From NCBI GenBank assembly GCA_902786965.1, contig CADAEJ010000013.1:1-36221 (forward strand): 36,221 bases of DNA, read 5' to 3'. The notes under the pieces were generated by a model. That model was not told where the DNA came from. It was given only the letters and a program-made list of their open reading frames with translations, and ran no database searches. A program made the translations under genes and the position numbers. The DNA is from an uncultured Ruminococcus sp. (GTDB taxonomy: Bacteria; Bacillota; Clostridia; Oscillospirales; Ruminococcaceae). Shown in pieces: positions 1 to 6,538 of the stretch (the first letter of the stretch is position 1; every line of letters begins with the position of its first letter).

Positions 1-2
1 AG

Positions 3-404
3 CTCGGCAAGAACCAGTTCTATATGGTCAGAGTTGACGGCACGTTCAAAAAGATGCACGCACGCAGCGAGCTGAAACAGGAAAAACCGTACAAGCCGCT
101 TGCAGAGGCGCTTAAGACCGATCAGAGAGAATTCAGCTGGGATAATATAGAGGGAACGGTAGTCGCTTTGTACTGTCCGCAGTATATGAAAGACCTCAAT
201 GCAGCAGGCTGGCATCTGCATTTTGTTTCTAAGGATAAAAAGTACGGCGGTCATGTACTTGAGCTTGATGTAGACAAAGCAGAGCTTAAAATTGACTGCA
301 CACAGGGCTTTAATATGCAGCTGCCTGACACGGAGATGTTCCCGACACTTGATCTGACAAAAGACCAGTCGGATGACATCAAAAAGGTCGAGACAAAGGA
401 TTAA
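3..404 (+). CDS. alsD: alpha-acetolactate decarboxylase, 3' part (5' end outside the window)
   Basis: This is the C-terminal part of alpha-acetolactate decarboxylase, which converts 2-acetolactate to acetoin and CO2 in the cytoplasm, in overflow and mixed fermentation or to drain branched-chain precursors. The frame is open from the first complete codon at position 3, and the first methionine (24) lies inside the conserved region, so the gene begins before the window. The metal-binding signature is visible: GWHLHF followed about ten residues later by GGH, giving the three histidines that hold the zinc ion. The remaining 133 codons fit the second half of a family usually 230-260 residues long. 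Two rho-independent terminators follow. Family assignment is confident. Acetoin production by this organism is inferred. Confidence 0.9.
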   Translation, partial: LGKNQFYMVRVDGTFKKMHARSELKQEKPYKPLAEALKTDQREFSWDNIEGTVVALYCPQYMKDLNAAGWHLHFVSKDKKYGGHVLELDVDKAELKIDCTQGFNMQLPDTEMFPTLDLTKDQSDDIKKVETKD

Positions 405-418
405 GAATAACTTGCGAA

Positions 419-450
419 CAGTCGGGATAAAACCCGGCTGTTTTTGTTTT
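419..450 (+). terminator. rho-independent terminator of alsD
   Basis: An 8-bp stem (CAGTCGGG with CCCGGCTG, one G-T pair) has a six-base A-rich loop and is followed directly by TTTTTGTTTT. It lies 15 bases after the alsD stop codon. Confidence 0.88.
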
Positions 451-545
451 GAAAGTGCAGATCGAAAACATATATCTGCCGCGAAAACCTGTGAGCTGAA
501 TGTACTAATTGAAAAATGTTGGTGTGCAGGAATAATAGGCACAGA

Positions 546-586
546 AAAAGTCCTCCCGTGAAAACAATTCAGGGAAGGACTTTTTT
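546..586. terminator. second, bidirectional hairpin terminator
   Basis: AAAAGTCCTCCC and GGGAAGGACTTTT form a long stem with flanking A and T tracts, so it could stop transcription from either side. It insulates alsD from the small-peptide unit. Between the two terminators (451-545) I see no gene. Confidence 0.8.
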
Positions 587-607
587 GAATACGATTTTAA
601 AGCTTTT

Positions 608-653
608 TGTAGTTTATGCAACACTTTGGGCGAGAAGTGTAGTTTATACTACA
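608..653 (+). promoter_or_regulatory. pair of 16-bp operator-like repeats, 30 bp apart
   Basis: TGTAGTTTATGCAACA (608-623) and TGTAGTTTATACTACA (638-653) match at 14 of 16 positions and are spaced exactly 30 bp start to start, about three helical turns. The second copy is an inverted repeat with arms TGTAG/CTACA, and the first is an imperfect one. They end 20 bp upstream of the -35 box at 674. This is the arrangement expected of two dimer sites for a repressor or activator. The regulator is unknown. Confidence 0.55.
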
Positions 654-673
654 CGCTGCAAAATAACTGTATA

Positions 674-702
674 TTGAAAAGTGCGCAAATGCGTGGTATT
701 AT
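674..702 (+). promoter_or_regulatory. sigma-A promoter of the small membrane peptide gene
   Basis: TTGAAA, 17-bp spacer, TATTAT. The predicted start near 709 leaves a leader of about 40 bases before the AGGAGG site. Confidence 0.75.
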
Positions 703-748
703 ATAGATACAGAAAGAGAACAAAACAAACACACAGGAGGAAAATGAT

Positions 749-841
749 ATGTTTACAACACTTATAGGAATCGGTTCTTTGATAGTTTTTTGTGCAACGG
801 CGGTTTACCTCGCACGCAGGATAATAAACGAATCGGTTTGA
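749..841 (+). CDS. 30-residue single-pass membrane peptide, function unknown
   Basis: The frame encodes 30 residues. Residues 2-21 are hydrophobic and long enough to span the membrane, followed by an arginine pair and a short polar tail (INESV). It is supported as a real gene by a perfect AGGAGG eight bases before the ATG, a well-spaced promoter (674-702), twin operator-like repeats upstream and a strong terminator immediately after. An ATG at 744 gives only seven codons. The shape fits small membrane peptides such as type I toxin-like proteins or small subunits of membrane complexes (KdpF has a similar layout). I recognise no family, and no kdp genes or antisense promoter are visible. A structured RNA with an incidental frame is the alternative. 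Confidence 0.6.
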   Translation: MFTTLIGIGSLIVFCATAVYLARRIINESV

Positions 842-874
842 TGATATCAGACATTTCTGAATTGAAACCATAAG

Positions 875-904
875 AGCGTCTGCACAGCGGTGCGGGCGCT
901 GTTT
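875..904 (+). terminator. terminator after the small membrane peptide gene
   Basis: An 11-bp stem (875-885 with 890-900, including G-T pairs) has the four-base loop AGCG and is followed by GTTTT. It separates the peptide gene from the consensus promoter that starts at 909. Confidence 0.75.
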
Positions 905-908
905 TCGG

Positions 909-937
909 TTGACAAAACGCTGTGGATGCTGTATAAT
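909..937 (+). promoter_or_regulatory. perfect-consensus sigma-A promoter of the acyltransferase gene
   Basis: TTGACA, 17-bp spacer, TATAAT, with an expected start near 944 and a 30-base leader. Both hexamers match consensus exactly, suggesting strong basal expression. Confidence 0.88.
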
Positions 938-973
938 TACACTTGTATGGTTTAATTTTACTGGAGTGAGTAT

Positions 974-2089
974 ATGAGTCAGACAAGTGTAGATATCGCG
1001 CCTAAAAAGCGTCTTGATTCGCTTCAGGCGGTCAGGGCGATAGGTTTTCTTTCAATATTTACATCACATGCCGGATTGTCGATGCTCGGTCCGTTCGGTG
1101 TGTCGGTGTTTTTTGTTCTTTCAGGATTTGTGTTTTATTACAACTACTGTGACAGGCAGATACAATGCACACCGCTGAAAAACTTTTCATTCACGTTCAA
1201 GCATATCAAGAGGCTTTACCCTCTGCATATTCTTATGCTTATTGCAGCGCTACCGTTCGCGATAGAATATCTGCATAATCATCCGACGATGGATGAATAT
1301 GTCGATCAGGGACTTAGGCTGTTGAGCTGTACGTTTTTGGTGCAGACGTGGGTGCCGATACTTGGCTACAGCTTTTCGTTCAATGCGGTGGCTTGGTTTT
1401 TAGCAACGTGTATGTTCTTCTACTGGATGTTTCCGTTCATCGTGCGCGTTATCAACAGGCACAACAGCACTAAATCTGCGATCATCAGAATTATGATCGT
1501 TGCATTTATTCAGTTCTGCATAGCGTACGGTTTGCGCTTTTTGAACTGGAAAGAGCCGTACTACAGTGGTTTTATCAAGTGGGTGACCTATACCTGTCCT
1601 TTGTTCCGAATAGGTGACTGTATTATCGGGTGCGAGCTTGCGTGTCTTTATAAAAATGACAAGCTGAAAATTAACAAGTGGCTGATGACTGCGGCAGAGA
1701 TATTGGTATTTGTATCTGTCTATTTCGCGCAGAAGATATACTTAGCCAACAACAGCTTTATCGGCTCGGACTTTTTCAGATTTTCAATTCTGTATCTTCC
1801 GTCTGCGTGTGCGCTTGTCTATCTGTTTGCGCGGTGCGGCGGATATGTTTCAAAGCTTTTGACGAACAAGGTTGTCATATTTATCGGAAACATCAGCGGA
1901 TACGCGTTTTTGATACACCAACTGGCGATAAGATACGTGCAGAAATTTTATCCGCTGGGGAAAGGTGCATCTGTGCAGCTTTACTGCTGGGTGGTGTTTA
2001 TAATTTCGTTTGCGGTAACTATCCTTCTTGCGCTTTTGTATAAGTATGTATACGACAGGATAACAAAACGAAAAAGCAAACAGGCATAA
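974..2089 (+). CDS. acyltransferase-3 family integral membrane protein
   Basis: This is a 371-residue polytopic membrane protein of the acyltransferase-3 (OafA/YrhL-like) family, whose members O-acylate cell-surface sugars such as polysaccharide or wall polymers. The N-terminal region has the family pattern: RAIGFLSIF with Arg21, then His32 in TSHAG, reproducing the conserved R-x10-H pair, followed by GVSVFFVLSGFV in the next membrane helix. About ten hydrophobic segments follow, and the C-terminus is lysine and arginine rich, as expected for a cytoplasmic tail. A moderate ribosome binding site (GGAGTGAG) precedes the ATG. The gene is transcribed alone from a consensus promoter, so its substrate cannot be inferred from neighbours. 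Confidence 0.85.
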   Translation: MSQTSVDIAPKKRLDSLQAVRAIGFLSIFTSHAGLSMLGPFGVSVFFVLSGFVFYYNYCDRQIQCTPLKNFSFTFKHIKRLYPLHILMLIAALPFAIEYLHNHPTMDEYVDQGLRLLSCTFLVQTWVPILGYSFSFNAVAWFLATCMFFYWMFPFIVRVINRHNSTKSAIIRIMIVAFIQFCIAYGLRFLNWKEPYYSGFIKWVTYTCPLFRIGDCIIGCELACLYKNDKLKINKWLMTAAEILVFVSVYFAQKIYLANNSFIGSDFFRFSILYLPSACALVYLFARCGGYVSKLLTNKVVIFIGNISGYAFLIHQLAIRYVQKFYPLGKGASVQLYCWVVFIISFAVTILLALLYKYVYDRITKRKSKQA

Positions 2090-2094
2090 CAAGC

Positions 2095-2130
2095 AAAAAC
2101 GATGCTTACTTTTTGTAGGCATCGTTTTTT
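2095..2130. terminator. bidirectional terminator shared by two convergent genes
   Basis: AAAAACGATGC pairs with GCATCGTTTTTT. It ends the acyltransferase gene on the plus strand. On the minus strand the hairpin covers the last codons and stop of the metallophosphoesterase gene, so one arm is coding sequence. Confidence 0.88.
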
Positions 2131-2888
2131 GGTTTGATATAAACTATTTCTCTGCGGTTAAAAAGGCGTGGTACAGGCTTGCCTGTGTTTGCAAGCCCGC
2201 GCGTGATTATCATATTGCCGTGTATGCCGCTTGTATATTTGGGGAGGATACCTTGCCCGGGGGCGAAGAGTCCTCGGCCGAAAATGCGGATCTGTCCGCC
2301 GTGTGCGTGACCGCTCAGGACGAGGTCGATTCTTTTGCCTCTGAGGTACCTTGCCCAGTATTCAGGGTGGTGCGAAAGCAGTATCTTATAGCCTTTGCTT
2401 TCTTCAAATCCCGATAGCCAATCGGTGTACGGCTCGCTTCTTTGCGGTGAATTGAAATAGTTCCACTCGGGGTAGGTCTGCGCCTTTCCCTTGCGGAATT
2501 CTGCATACGCGGTAACTCCCGACGAGGTAAGTCCTGCGATGCACAAATCTTTAAAATGCACAAAGCTGTTGTCAAGCAGTGTTACACCTGTCTGCGTGAT
2601 TATCTCTTTATCCTTTGACGAGAGCATCCACTCGTGATTGCCAAGTGAAAAGAAGGTCGGTGCAGTTTGCGCACACATTTTCAAAAACGGCAGGGAATAC
2701 TGCGGCTGGAGTATCACGGGTCGGTCGGTGTATCTGTCAACACGCTCGATAATATCACCCGCGACTGCAATGATATCTGGTTTTTGCTTTATCAGCGAGG
2801 TTTGTATCTCGTCAAACGGGCGGTCGTGTATATCTGCCAGAAGGCATATTTTGACCGGTGTATCAAATTGGTAAAATGTTTCTTTCAT
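2106..2888 (-). CDS. calcineurin-like metallophosphoesterase (YkuE/YaeI type)
   Basis: This 260-residue protein carries the full metallophosphoesterase metal-site series: DIHD (Asp19, His21), GD (Gly44-Asp45), GNHE (83-86), a later SHHP and GHAHGGQ. These bind two metal ions that hydrolyse phosphoester bonds. The spacing resembles the YkuE/YaeI group, some of which act on membrane-lipid phosphodiesters, but the substrate is not predictable here. There is no clear signal peptide or membrane anchor, so it is probably cytoplasmic or peripheral. AAGGAG sits eight bases before the ATG and a promoter lies at 2916-2944 on the minus strand. The stop codon lies inside the terminator hairpin. Confidence 0.85.
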   Translation of the reverse strand: MKETFYQFDTPVKICLLADIHDRPFDEIQTSLIKQKPDIIAVAGDIIERVDRYTDRPVILQPQYSLPFLKMCAQTAPTFFSLGNHEWMLSSKDKEIITQTGVTLLDNSFVHFKDLCIAGLTSSGVTAYAEFRKGKAQTYPEWNYFNSPQRSEPYTDWLSGFEESKGYKILLSHHPEYWARYLRGKRIDLVLSGHAHGGQIRIFGRGLFAPGQGILPKYTSGIHGNMIITRGLANTGKPVPRLFNRREIVYIKPKNDAYKK

Positions 2889-2915
2889 CTGCGGCTCCTT
2901 ATATTTTCAAAGATA

Positions 2916-2944
2916 AGTATAGCACATACGGCAGTTATCGTCAA
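2916..2944 (-). promoter_or_regulatory. sigma-A promoter of the metallophosphoesterase gene
   Basis: Read on the minus strand: TTGACG, 17-bp spacer ending in TGTGC, TATACT. The spacer end gives an extended -10 (TGC before the hexamer), as at several other promoters in the window. Confidence 0.75.
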
Positions 2945-3019
2945 CGGGTAATTTGTCGCGCGGGGCGTACAAATTCCTACAATGCTACTAATTATAACAT
3001 TGATGTATAAAATGATATG

Positions 3020-3048
3020 TTGACTTAACATTGTATCGGTGATATACT
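3020..3048 (+). promoter_or_regulatory. sigma-A promoter of the regulator/ABC-2 exporter operon
   Basis: TTGACT, 17-bp spacer, TATACT, with an expected start near 3055. TAACATTG occurs at 2995 and again inside the spacer, and ACATTGATGT forms a small inverted repeat just upstream. These could be sites for the operon's own regulator. Confidence 0.72.
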
Positions 3049-3073
3049 TTATTCAGAAAGTGAGGCTTAGCTT

Positions 3074-3499
3074 ATGAGCAGTGTAGATTTTTCAAGGCTG
3101 AAGAGATTTCGCACGCAAAGCGGTATGACGCAGGAGGAGCTTGCGGAAAAGCTTGGCGTTTCAAGGCAGGCTGTGGCAAAGTGGGAGAGGGGAGAGTCTG
3201 TTCCCGACATCGACTGCTGTATGAAGCTTGCGGAGATATACGGAGTAACGGTAGATATCCTTGTGAGAAGCTTTGGCAAGCAGGAACACACAGGCGACGG
3301 AAAGCACATCTTCGGACTTTCGCGCGTCAATTCAAAAGGACAGGTAACGCTGCCTGCAAGCTGCCGCAAGGTGTTTGACATAAAGCCGGGCGACACCATA
3401 CTTGTACTTGGTGATGAGAACAAGGGCGGAATCGCTATGGTGAAGATAGGCGGCTTTATGGATGACCTGGGAAAGCTGATACACAAGGATAAGGAGTAA
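3074..3499 (+). CDS. Cro/C1-type HTH regulator fused to an AbrB/SpoVT-like domain
   Basis: This 141-residue regulator has two DNA-binding modules. Residues 8-62 form a Cro/C1 helix-turn-helix (MTQEELAEKLGVSRQAVAKWE is typical). Residues 80-120 resemble the swapped-hairpin AbrB/MazE/SpoVT domain (VNSKGQVTLPASCRKVFDIKPGD). The HTH half resembles regulators that head ABC-2 exporter operons in Firmicutes. The gene is first in the operon: the ATPase gene starts six bases after its stop and the permease overlaps that. It is therefore probably an autoregulator controlling the exporter, perhaps in response to an antimicrobial or peptide. The ligand is not deducible. GTGAGG precedes the ATG at a usual distance. 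Confidence 0.85.
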   Translation: MSSVDFSRLKRFRTQSGMTQEELAEKLGVSRQAVAKWERGESVPDIDCCMKLAEIYGVTVDILVRSFGKQEHTGDGKHIFGLSRVNSKGQVTLPASCRKVFDIKPGDTILVLGDENKGGIAMVKIGGFMDDLGKLIHKDKE

Positions 3500-3504
3500 G
3501 AGAG

Positions 3505-4236
3505 ATGCTTGCAGTTAAGACAACAAAACTTACAAAGAGATATAAAGACCTCACCGCAGTTGACGAGCTTGACCTTGAGGTTAAGCAGGGAGAGCTTTTC
3601 TCGCTGCTCGGTGTCAACGGTGCGGGAAAGACCACTACGATAAGAATGCTTTGCTGCCTTGCAAAAGCTACCTCGGGTGAAGCCTGCGTTATGGGCAAAA
3701 GCTGTGACAAGGACAAGGGAGATGTAAAGTCCATTGTTGGCATTTCTCCGCAGGATACCGCAGTTGCGCCGCGCCTGACGGTAAGGGAAAACCTGATGTT
3801 CATGTGCCGTGTTTACGGTTTTGACAAGCAAAAGTGCGTGCAGCGCACAGGTGAGCTTATCAGTAAATTCGGTATGCAAAAGGTCGCGGACAGCCGTGCA
3901 AAAACGCTTTCGGGCGGCTGGAAGAGAAAGCTTTCCATCGCTATGGCGCTTATAGGTGAACCGCAGGTGCTGTTTCTTGACGAGCCGACGCTTGGGCTTG
4001 ATGTGCTTGCAAGGCGCGAGCTGTGGCGTGAGATAGAGTCGCTCAAGGGAAAGCTGACCATAATACTGACAACTCACTATATGGAGGAAGCCGAGCAGCT
4101 TTCCGACCGCATAGCGATAATGACAGGCGGCAGGATAGCCGCCCTTGGCACGCTTTCGGAAATTGAAAAGCAGGCAGGAGTGCAGGGGCTTGAAAACGCC
4201 TTTGTTGCCATTGTGGAAGGGAGTGTGCAGAAATGA
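3505..4236 (+). CDS. ABC-2 type exporter, ATP-binding subunit
   Basis: This 243-residue ABC ATPase resembles the DrrA/CcmA group that drives export with an ABC-2 permease. It shows a Walker A (GVNGAGKTT), a Q-loop (GISPQ), the signature LSGGWKRKLS, a Walker B with catalytic Glu (VLFLDEPTLGLD) and an H-loop (TTHY). The signature has Trp where Gln is usual and many DrrA-like proteins have Met. All catalytic motifs are intact, so it should be active. The stop overlaps the permease start by four bases (ATGA), indicating translational coupling. The cargo is unknown. Confidence 0.9.
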   Translation: MLAVKTTKLTKRYKDLTAVDELDLEVKQGELFSLLGVNGAGKTTTIRMLCCLAKATSGEACVMGKSCDKDKGDVKSIVGISPQDTAVAPRLTVRENLMFMCRVYGFDKQKCVQRTGELISKFGMQKVADSRAKTLSGGWKRKLSIAMALIGEPQVLFLDEPTLGLDVLARRELWREIESLKGKLTIILTTHYMEEAEQLSDRIAIMTGGRIAALGTLSEIEKQAGVQGLENAFVAIVEGSVQK

Positions 4237-5000
4237 ACAGGATATTTGCTTTTACAAGAAGAAACATCATAGAGCTTTTGCGCGATCCTCTGGGGTATAT
4301 TTTCTGCCTGGGTTTTCCGCTGATAATGCTTATAATAATGACCTTGGTCGACCAAAGTATTCCCAAAGAGGCTGTGACGGTCTTTCACATTGAAAATCTT
4401 GCTCCGGGTGTTGCTGTATTCGGGCAGATGTTCGTTATGCTTTTCACGGCGCTCAACGTTTCGACCGACCGCAGCGGCACGTTCCTTATGCGGCTTTATG
4501 CAACACCGATGACCGCGGCTGATCTCACCGCAGGCTACATTATCCCTATGCTTATCATCGCTGAAATACAGACGGTGATAACATTCGCGGCGGCTTTTGT
4601 GATATCTGTAATTATCGGCAGCACGCTGAGTATAGGCGGCATGATTTTATGTATGCTTACACTTATACCGTCGGCGCTGATGTTTATAGGCATCGGGCTT
4701 ATCTTCGGTGTACTGCTTAATGAAAAGACAGCCCCCGGGCTTTGCTCGGTAGTCATTTCGATCGGTTCTTTCTTCGGCGGGATCTGGTTCGACGCGCAGC
4801 GCACCGGCGGTGTGATGCTGACGATATGCAAGTGTACTCCGTTTTTTTACTGCACAAGATCGGCAAGGTCGGCTATGGCACTCAGCTTCACGGGCGAAAG
4901 CTTTGTGCTGCCGCTTTTGATAGTTGTGATGTGCGCCGCTTTTATGATCGCCCTTGGGTGTTTGTCATTCTCAAAAAAGATGCGTGCAGACCTCGGATAA
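4233..5000 (+). CDS. ABC-2 type exporter, permease subunit
   Basis: This 255-residue integral membrane protein follows the ABC ATPase with a four-base overlap. It has about six hydrophobic segments in the ABC-2 layout: an N-terminal helix after FTRRNIIELLRDPLGYIF, a central hydrophobic block, and a C-terminal helix ending in SFSKKMRADLG. The N-terminal phrase around the RDP turn is typical of ABC-2 permeases. With the ATPase it would form a homodimeric-permease exporter in the cytoplasmic membrane. A terminator follows directly. Confidence 0.87.
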   Translation: MNRIFAFTRRNIIELLRDPLGYIFCLGFPLIMLIIMTLVDQSIPKEAVTVFHIENLAPGVAVFGQMFVMLFTALNVSTDRSGTFLMRLYATPMTAADLTAGYIIPMLIIAEIQTVITFAAAFVISVIIGSTLSIGGMILCMLTLIPSALMFIGIGLIFGVLLNEKTAPGLCSVVISIGSFFGGIWFDAQRTGGVMLTICKCTPFFYCTRSARSAMALSFTGESFVLPLLIVVMCAAFMIALGCLSFSKKMRADLG

Positions 5001-5007
5001 ATAACTG

Positions 5008-5044
5008 CTCCCGTGCGGACAGCTCTGCGCGGGAGTTCCTTTTA
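5008..5044 (+). terminator. terminator of the ABC-2 exporter operon
   Basis: CTCCCGTGCG (5008-5017) pairs with TGCGCGGGAG (5026-5035), with two G-T pairs, an eight-base loop and a following TTCCTTTTA tract. Confidence 0.8.
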
Positions 5045-5069
5045 CTGTCCGAAAATCTGTACAGTAAAA
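5040..5069 (+). promoter_or_regulatory. 9-bp perfect inverted repeat upstream of the acyltransferase-like promoter
   Basis: TTTTACTGT (5040-5048) and ACAGTAAAA (5061-5069) are perfect inverted arms separated by 12 bases, ending eight bases before the -35 box at 5077. The left arm shares the T tract of the preceding terminator. It could be an operator for the next gene. Confidence 0.45.
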
Positions 5070-5076
5070 TTTAGAC

Positions 5077-5105
5077 TTGATTTTTATGGGAAAGTGTGAT
5101 ATAAT
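5077..5105 (+). promoter_or_regulatory. sigma-A promoter of the condensation-like gene
   Basis: TTGATT, 17-bp spacer, TATAAT. The leader to the ATG at 5213 is about 100 bases, longer than usual here. I see no recognisable riboswitch in it. Confidence 0.75.
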
Positions 5106-5212
5106 TATATAGGGTAAACTAAATATTGCTTTGTTAAAAATATAGACGAAAAGCAATTCAAATTTATAGAGATAAAGAACAAGGAAAAGACAAACAGTGG
5201 GGAGAAACAAAA

Positions 5213-6436
5213 ATGAAAAAACAGTATATTTTTACCGAGCGAGCGCACCTGATGTGTCCGGGGATGTGCTTTGGTATCGCTGGTGTGCTTGACGCGCCCT
5301 GCGACAAAAGCCTCCTTGCACACGCTTTGGATGCAGTTACATATGCACACCCTTTTTTAAGGGCTGTTATTGGCTGCGAGAAGGAGAGCGATCGCTATTT
5401 TTATGCCGTTACGGATGAGGGCAGGGTGCAGCTGAAGGTTTTTGATTACGAGCTTTCGGGTCTTGAAGATCCGCTTGTGCGTGACTGCTTTGAACAGGCA
5501 GTCTGTAAGGAAACAGATCTTTTCAGTGAGGGTATGCTGCGCATTTTTGCGTGGCGAATGAAAGAGCAGACGTGCGTGCTGTTCGTTTTTCATCACCTGC
5601 TTGCAGACGGCAGGGGCGCGCTCGGTCTTGTGAAGGAATTCGCAGATATGTATGCGGGCGGCGAAAAGCCCGATACCGTGGAAGAAAGGCTTATACAGTC
5701 CGTTGATGACCTGCCGCGCGGCGCGCATATGAGCGGTATGAGCAGAATGCTTGTGAATATGTTCAATAAAAAGTGGCTCAAAGAGGGCAGTCATCTTTCG
5801 TATGATGAATACCGCGGATTTGCAGACAGTTATCTGAAAAACCACAGTGTTACGCATAGTGTTTCGGTCACCGAGCAGAGCAGGCTTGCTGAGCTGCTTG
5901 AGATGTGCAGGCAGCAGGGTGTCACGCTGAACGATTATCTGCTTGCAGATATGTTTGAAAAGCAGCGCGTGTTCAAGATCATAATCGCAAAGGACCTGCG
6001 CAGCCAGCTGGAGTGCTATCAAAGCGGCGCGCTCGGGAACTACTCGTCTGCGTTTACCGTTAAGCTGAAAAGGCGCGGGCGCAGCATATGGCATATGGCT
6101 CGCGCTGTGCATAGCGAGGTGCGTGACCGCGTTGCAGATATCAGCGCGCTTTGCCTTGTGCTGACGCTCTATGCGCTGATGGAGCCCGGTCTTATCGACG
6201 CATCAGCCGCTGCGGCACTCGGCGGCTTTGACAGCAAGGCGGCTGCTTCGGCAGGAAAAACGCTGCTTGGATACGAAAAGCCTGACGGCTGCTGCATAAC
6301 AAATCTCGGAAAGCTTGAAAGCAAGACGCTGAAAGAGGCGATGTTCATTCCGCCTGCGTCACCTGCTATGCGCCTTACAAAAGGCATTGTGACGGTGAAC
6401 GGGAAGATGTATACCTGCACCTTGGAAAGGAAATAA
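5213..6436 (+). CDS. stand-alone condensation-domain-like acyltransferase
   Basis: This 407-residue protein has the fold signature of the chloramphenicol acetyltransferase/condensation superfamily. HHLLADG (127-133) matches the catalytic HHxxxDG motif, whose second histidine acts as base when an acyl group is moved to an alcohol or amine. The N-terminal strand and helix pattern and the length (about 400) fit one complete domain. There is no carrier or adenylation domain and no biosynthetic neighbour, so it is not part of an assembly line. Free-standing relatives include alcohol O-acetyltransferases and PapA-type lipid acyltransferases. Acyl donor and acceptor are unknown. GGGGAG precedes the ATG. 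The gene has its own promoter and a strong terminator. Confidence 0.75.
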   Translation: MKKQYIFTERAHLMCPGMCFGIAGVLDAPCDKSLLAHALDAVTYAHPFLRAVIGCEKESDRYFYAVTDEGRVQLKVFDYELSGLEDPLVRDCFEQAVCKETDLFSEGMLRIFAWRMKEQTCVLFVFHHLLADGRGALGLVKEFADMYAGGEKPDTVEERLIQSVDDLPRGAHMSGMSRMLVNMFNKKWLKEGSHLSYDEYRGFADSYLKNHSVTHSVSVTEQSRLAELLEMCRQQGVTLNDYLLADMFEKQRVFKIIIAKDLRSQLECYQSGALGNYSSAFTVKLKRRGRSIWHMARAVHSEVRDRVADISALCLVLTLYALMEPGLIDASAAAALGGFDSKAAASAGKTLLGYEKPDGCCITNLGKLESKTLKEAMFIPPASPAMRLTKGIVTVNGKMYTCTLERK

Positions 6437-6443
6437 TAGTACA

Positions 6444-6477
6444 AAAAAACGGACTGTATACTTACAGTCCGTTTTTT
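6444..6477. terminator. bidirectional terminator between convergent genes
   Basis: AAAAAACGGACTGTA pairs perfectly with TACAGTCCGTTTTTT around the loop TACT. It serves the condensation-like gene on the plus strand and the radical SAM gene ending at 6539 on the minus strand. Confidence 0.9.
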
Positions 6478-6538
6478 GTGTGCAGCGTACACGACCCCTG
6501 ATTTATAGCAGGAGTGCATTTGCTCGGGTGGATAGTTC

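Noticed and set aside
373-561. Plus-strand open frame of 62 codons after alsD
   Set aside because: It overlaps the alsD end and the first terminator and runs into the second; no ribosome binding site.
749-841. Assignment of the 30-residue peptide as KdpF or a named type I toxin
   Set aside because: Only the general one-helix layout matches; there are no kdp genes nearby and no antisense promoter was found.
3067-4077. Long minus-strand open frame (336 codons) opposite the HTH and ABC ATPase genes
   Set aside because: Low-complexity serine, cysteine and leucine composition, no ribosome binding site, and fully antisense to two genes with clear catalytic motifs.
5106-5212. Riboswitch in the 100-base leader of the condensation-like gene
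   Set aside because: The sequence is AT-rich with no strong stems or recognised aptamer core.
5357-6112. Minus-strand open frame of 251 codons opposite the condensation-like gene
   Set aside because: No motif and no ribosome binding site; the opposite strand carries HHxxxDG with promoter and terminator.
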